This document shows positions 14,356 through 14,481 of a stretch of DNA of 14,481 nt, piece after piece (position 1 is the stretch's first letter; each line of letters starts with the position of its first letter). The notes below the pieces were generated by a model, which had not been told where the DNA came from, searched no databases, and saw nothing but the letters and a program-made list of their open reading frames with translations. Source of the DNA: Methanobrevibacter ruminantium (GTDB lineage: Archaea; Methanobacteriota; Methanobacteria; Methanobacteriales; Methanobacteriaceae); NCBI GenBank assembly GCA_004553595.1, contig SFKZ01000027.1:1-14481 (forward strand), in the 5' to 3' direction. Position numbers and translations under genes: made by a program.

Positions 14356-14481
14356 ATGAAAGAAACCACATTAACTGGAGAAAGTAAGGATATTCTTAAT
14401 GAAAATATTGAAACTTTAAAAGAATTGTTTCCTGAGATAGTTTCTGAGGATAAAATTGATTTTGATAAGTTTAAAACAATT
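14356..14481 (+). CDS. second type III Mod methyltransferase, partial at window end
   Basis: Forty-two codons are visible before the window ends, beginning MKETTLTGESKDILNENIET and reaching SEDKIDFDKFKTI. Against the N-terminus of the preceding Mod, 27 of 42 residues are identical, with no gaps. It starts 10 bases after that gene's stop, in the same operon. The match covers only the N-terminal region, which in this family is conserved; the target recognition domain, and so whether the two have different specificity, lies outside the window. It could also be a truncated duplicate. Confidence 0.8.
   Translation, partial: MKETTLTGESKDILNENIETLKELFPEIVSEDKIDFDKFKTI

Overview
The window most likely comes from a gut or rumen methanogen close to Methanobrevibacter (Methanobacteriales). 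The DNA is very AT-rich. Several start codons follow GGTGA, GGTGAT or GGAGATGAT, which match the archaeal anti-Shine-Dalgarno sequence. TATA-like boxes lie upstream of several genes, and one small membrane-anchored protein carries an Ig-like fold of the kind found in methanogen adhesin-like proteins. This assignment is inference; there is no rRNA or other phylogenetic marker here.

Positions 1-2525 are sparse. Three leftward genes encode a membrane-anchored Ig-like protein, a two-helix membrane protein and a protein with two Cys-pair regions. They are separated by AT-rich spacers. One spacer holds about five copies of a ~42-bp tandem repeat (531-737) that resembles the 3' end of the adjacent gene. 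Another holds a 46-bp tandem duplication (2334-2428).

Positions 2526-4970 hold a divergent pair. A leftward 467-residue protein combines an alpha-helical region with two gamma-glutamylcyclotransferase-like (GGCT/AIG2) domains. A rightward 285-residue protein fuses a GGCT/AIG2-like domain to a HEPN domain with an intact R-x4-H ribonuclease motif. A 12-bp hairpin at 4983-5008 separates the rightward gene from the next, convergent operon.

Positions 5012-7313 hold a leftward three-gene operon: a Lys/Glu-rich coiled-coil protein, a phosphoribosyltransferase with a complete PRPP loop, and a DprA/Smf-type Rossmann protein whose last residues (KQTTLF) look like a PCNA-interacting peptide.

Positions 7518-14481 hold a rightward operon read from the opposite side of a shared intergenic region. 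It encodes a PLD-like/SNF2-type helicase with a degenerate nuclease motif, an SseB N-terminal-domain-like acidic protein, a DUF4391 protein, a type III Mod adenine methyltransferase, and the start of a second, closely similar Mod. The window ends 42 codons into the second Mod, so a Res subunit, if present, lies downstream.

Taken together, 4.1-14.5 kb looks like an archaeal defence island. It contains a type III-like restriction-modification module with unusual accessory genes, a DprA-phosphoribosyltransferase module of unknown mechanism, and a possible RNase-type effector. The coupling between modules is inferred from gene order only.
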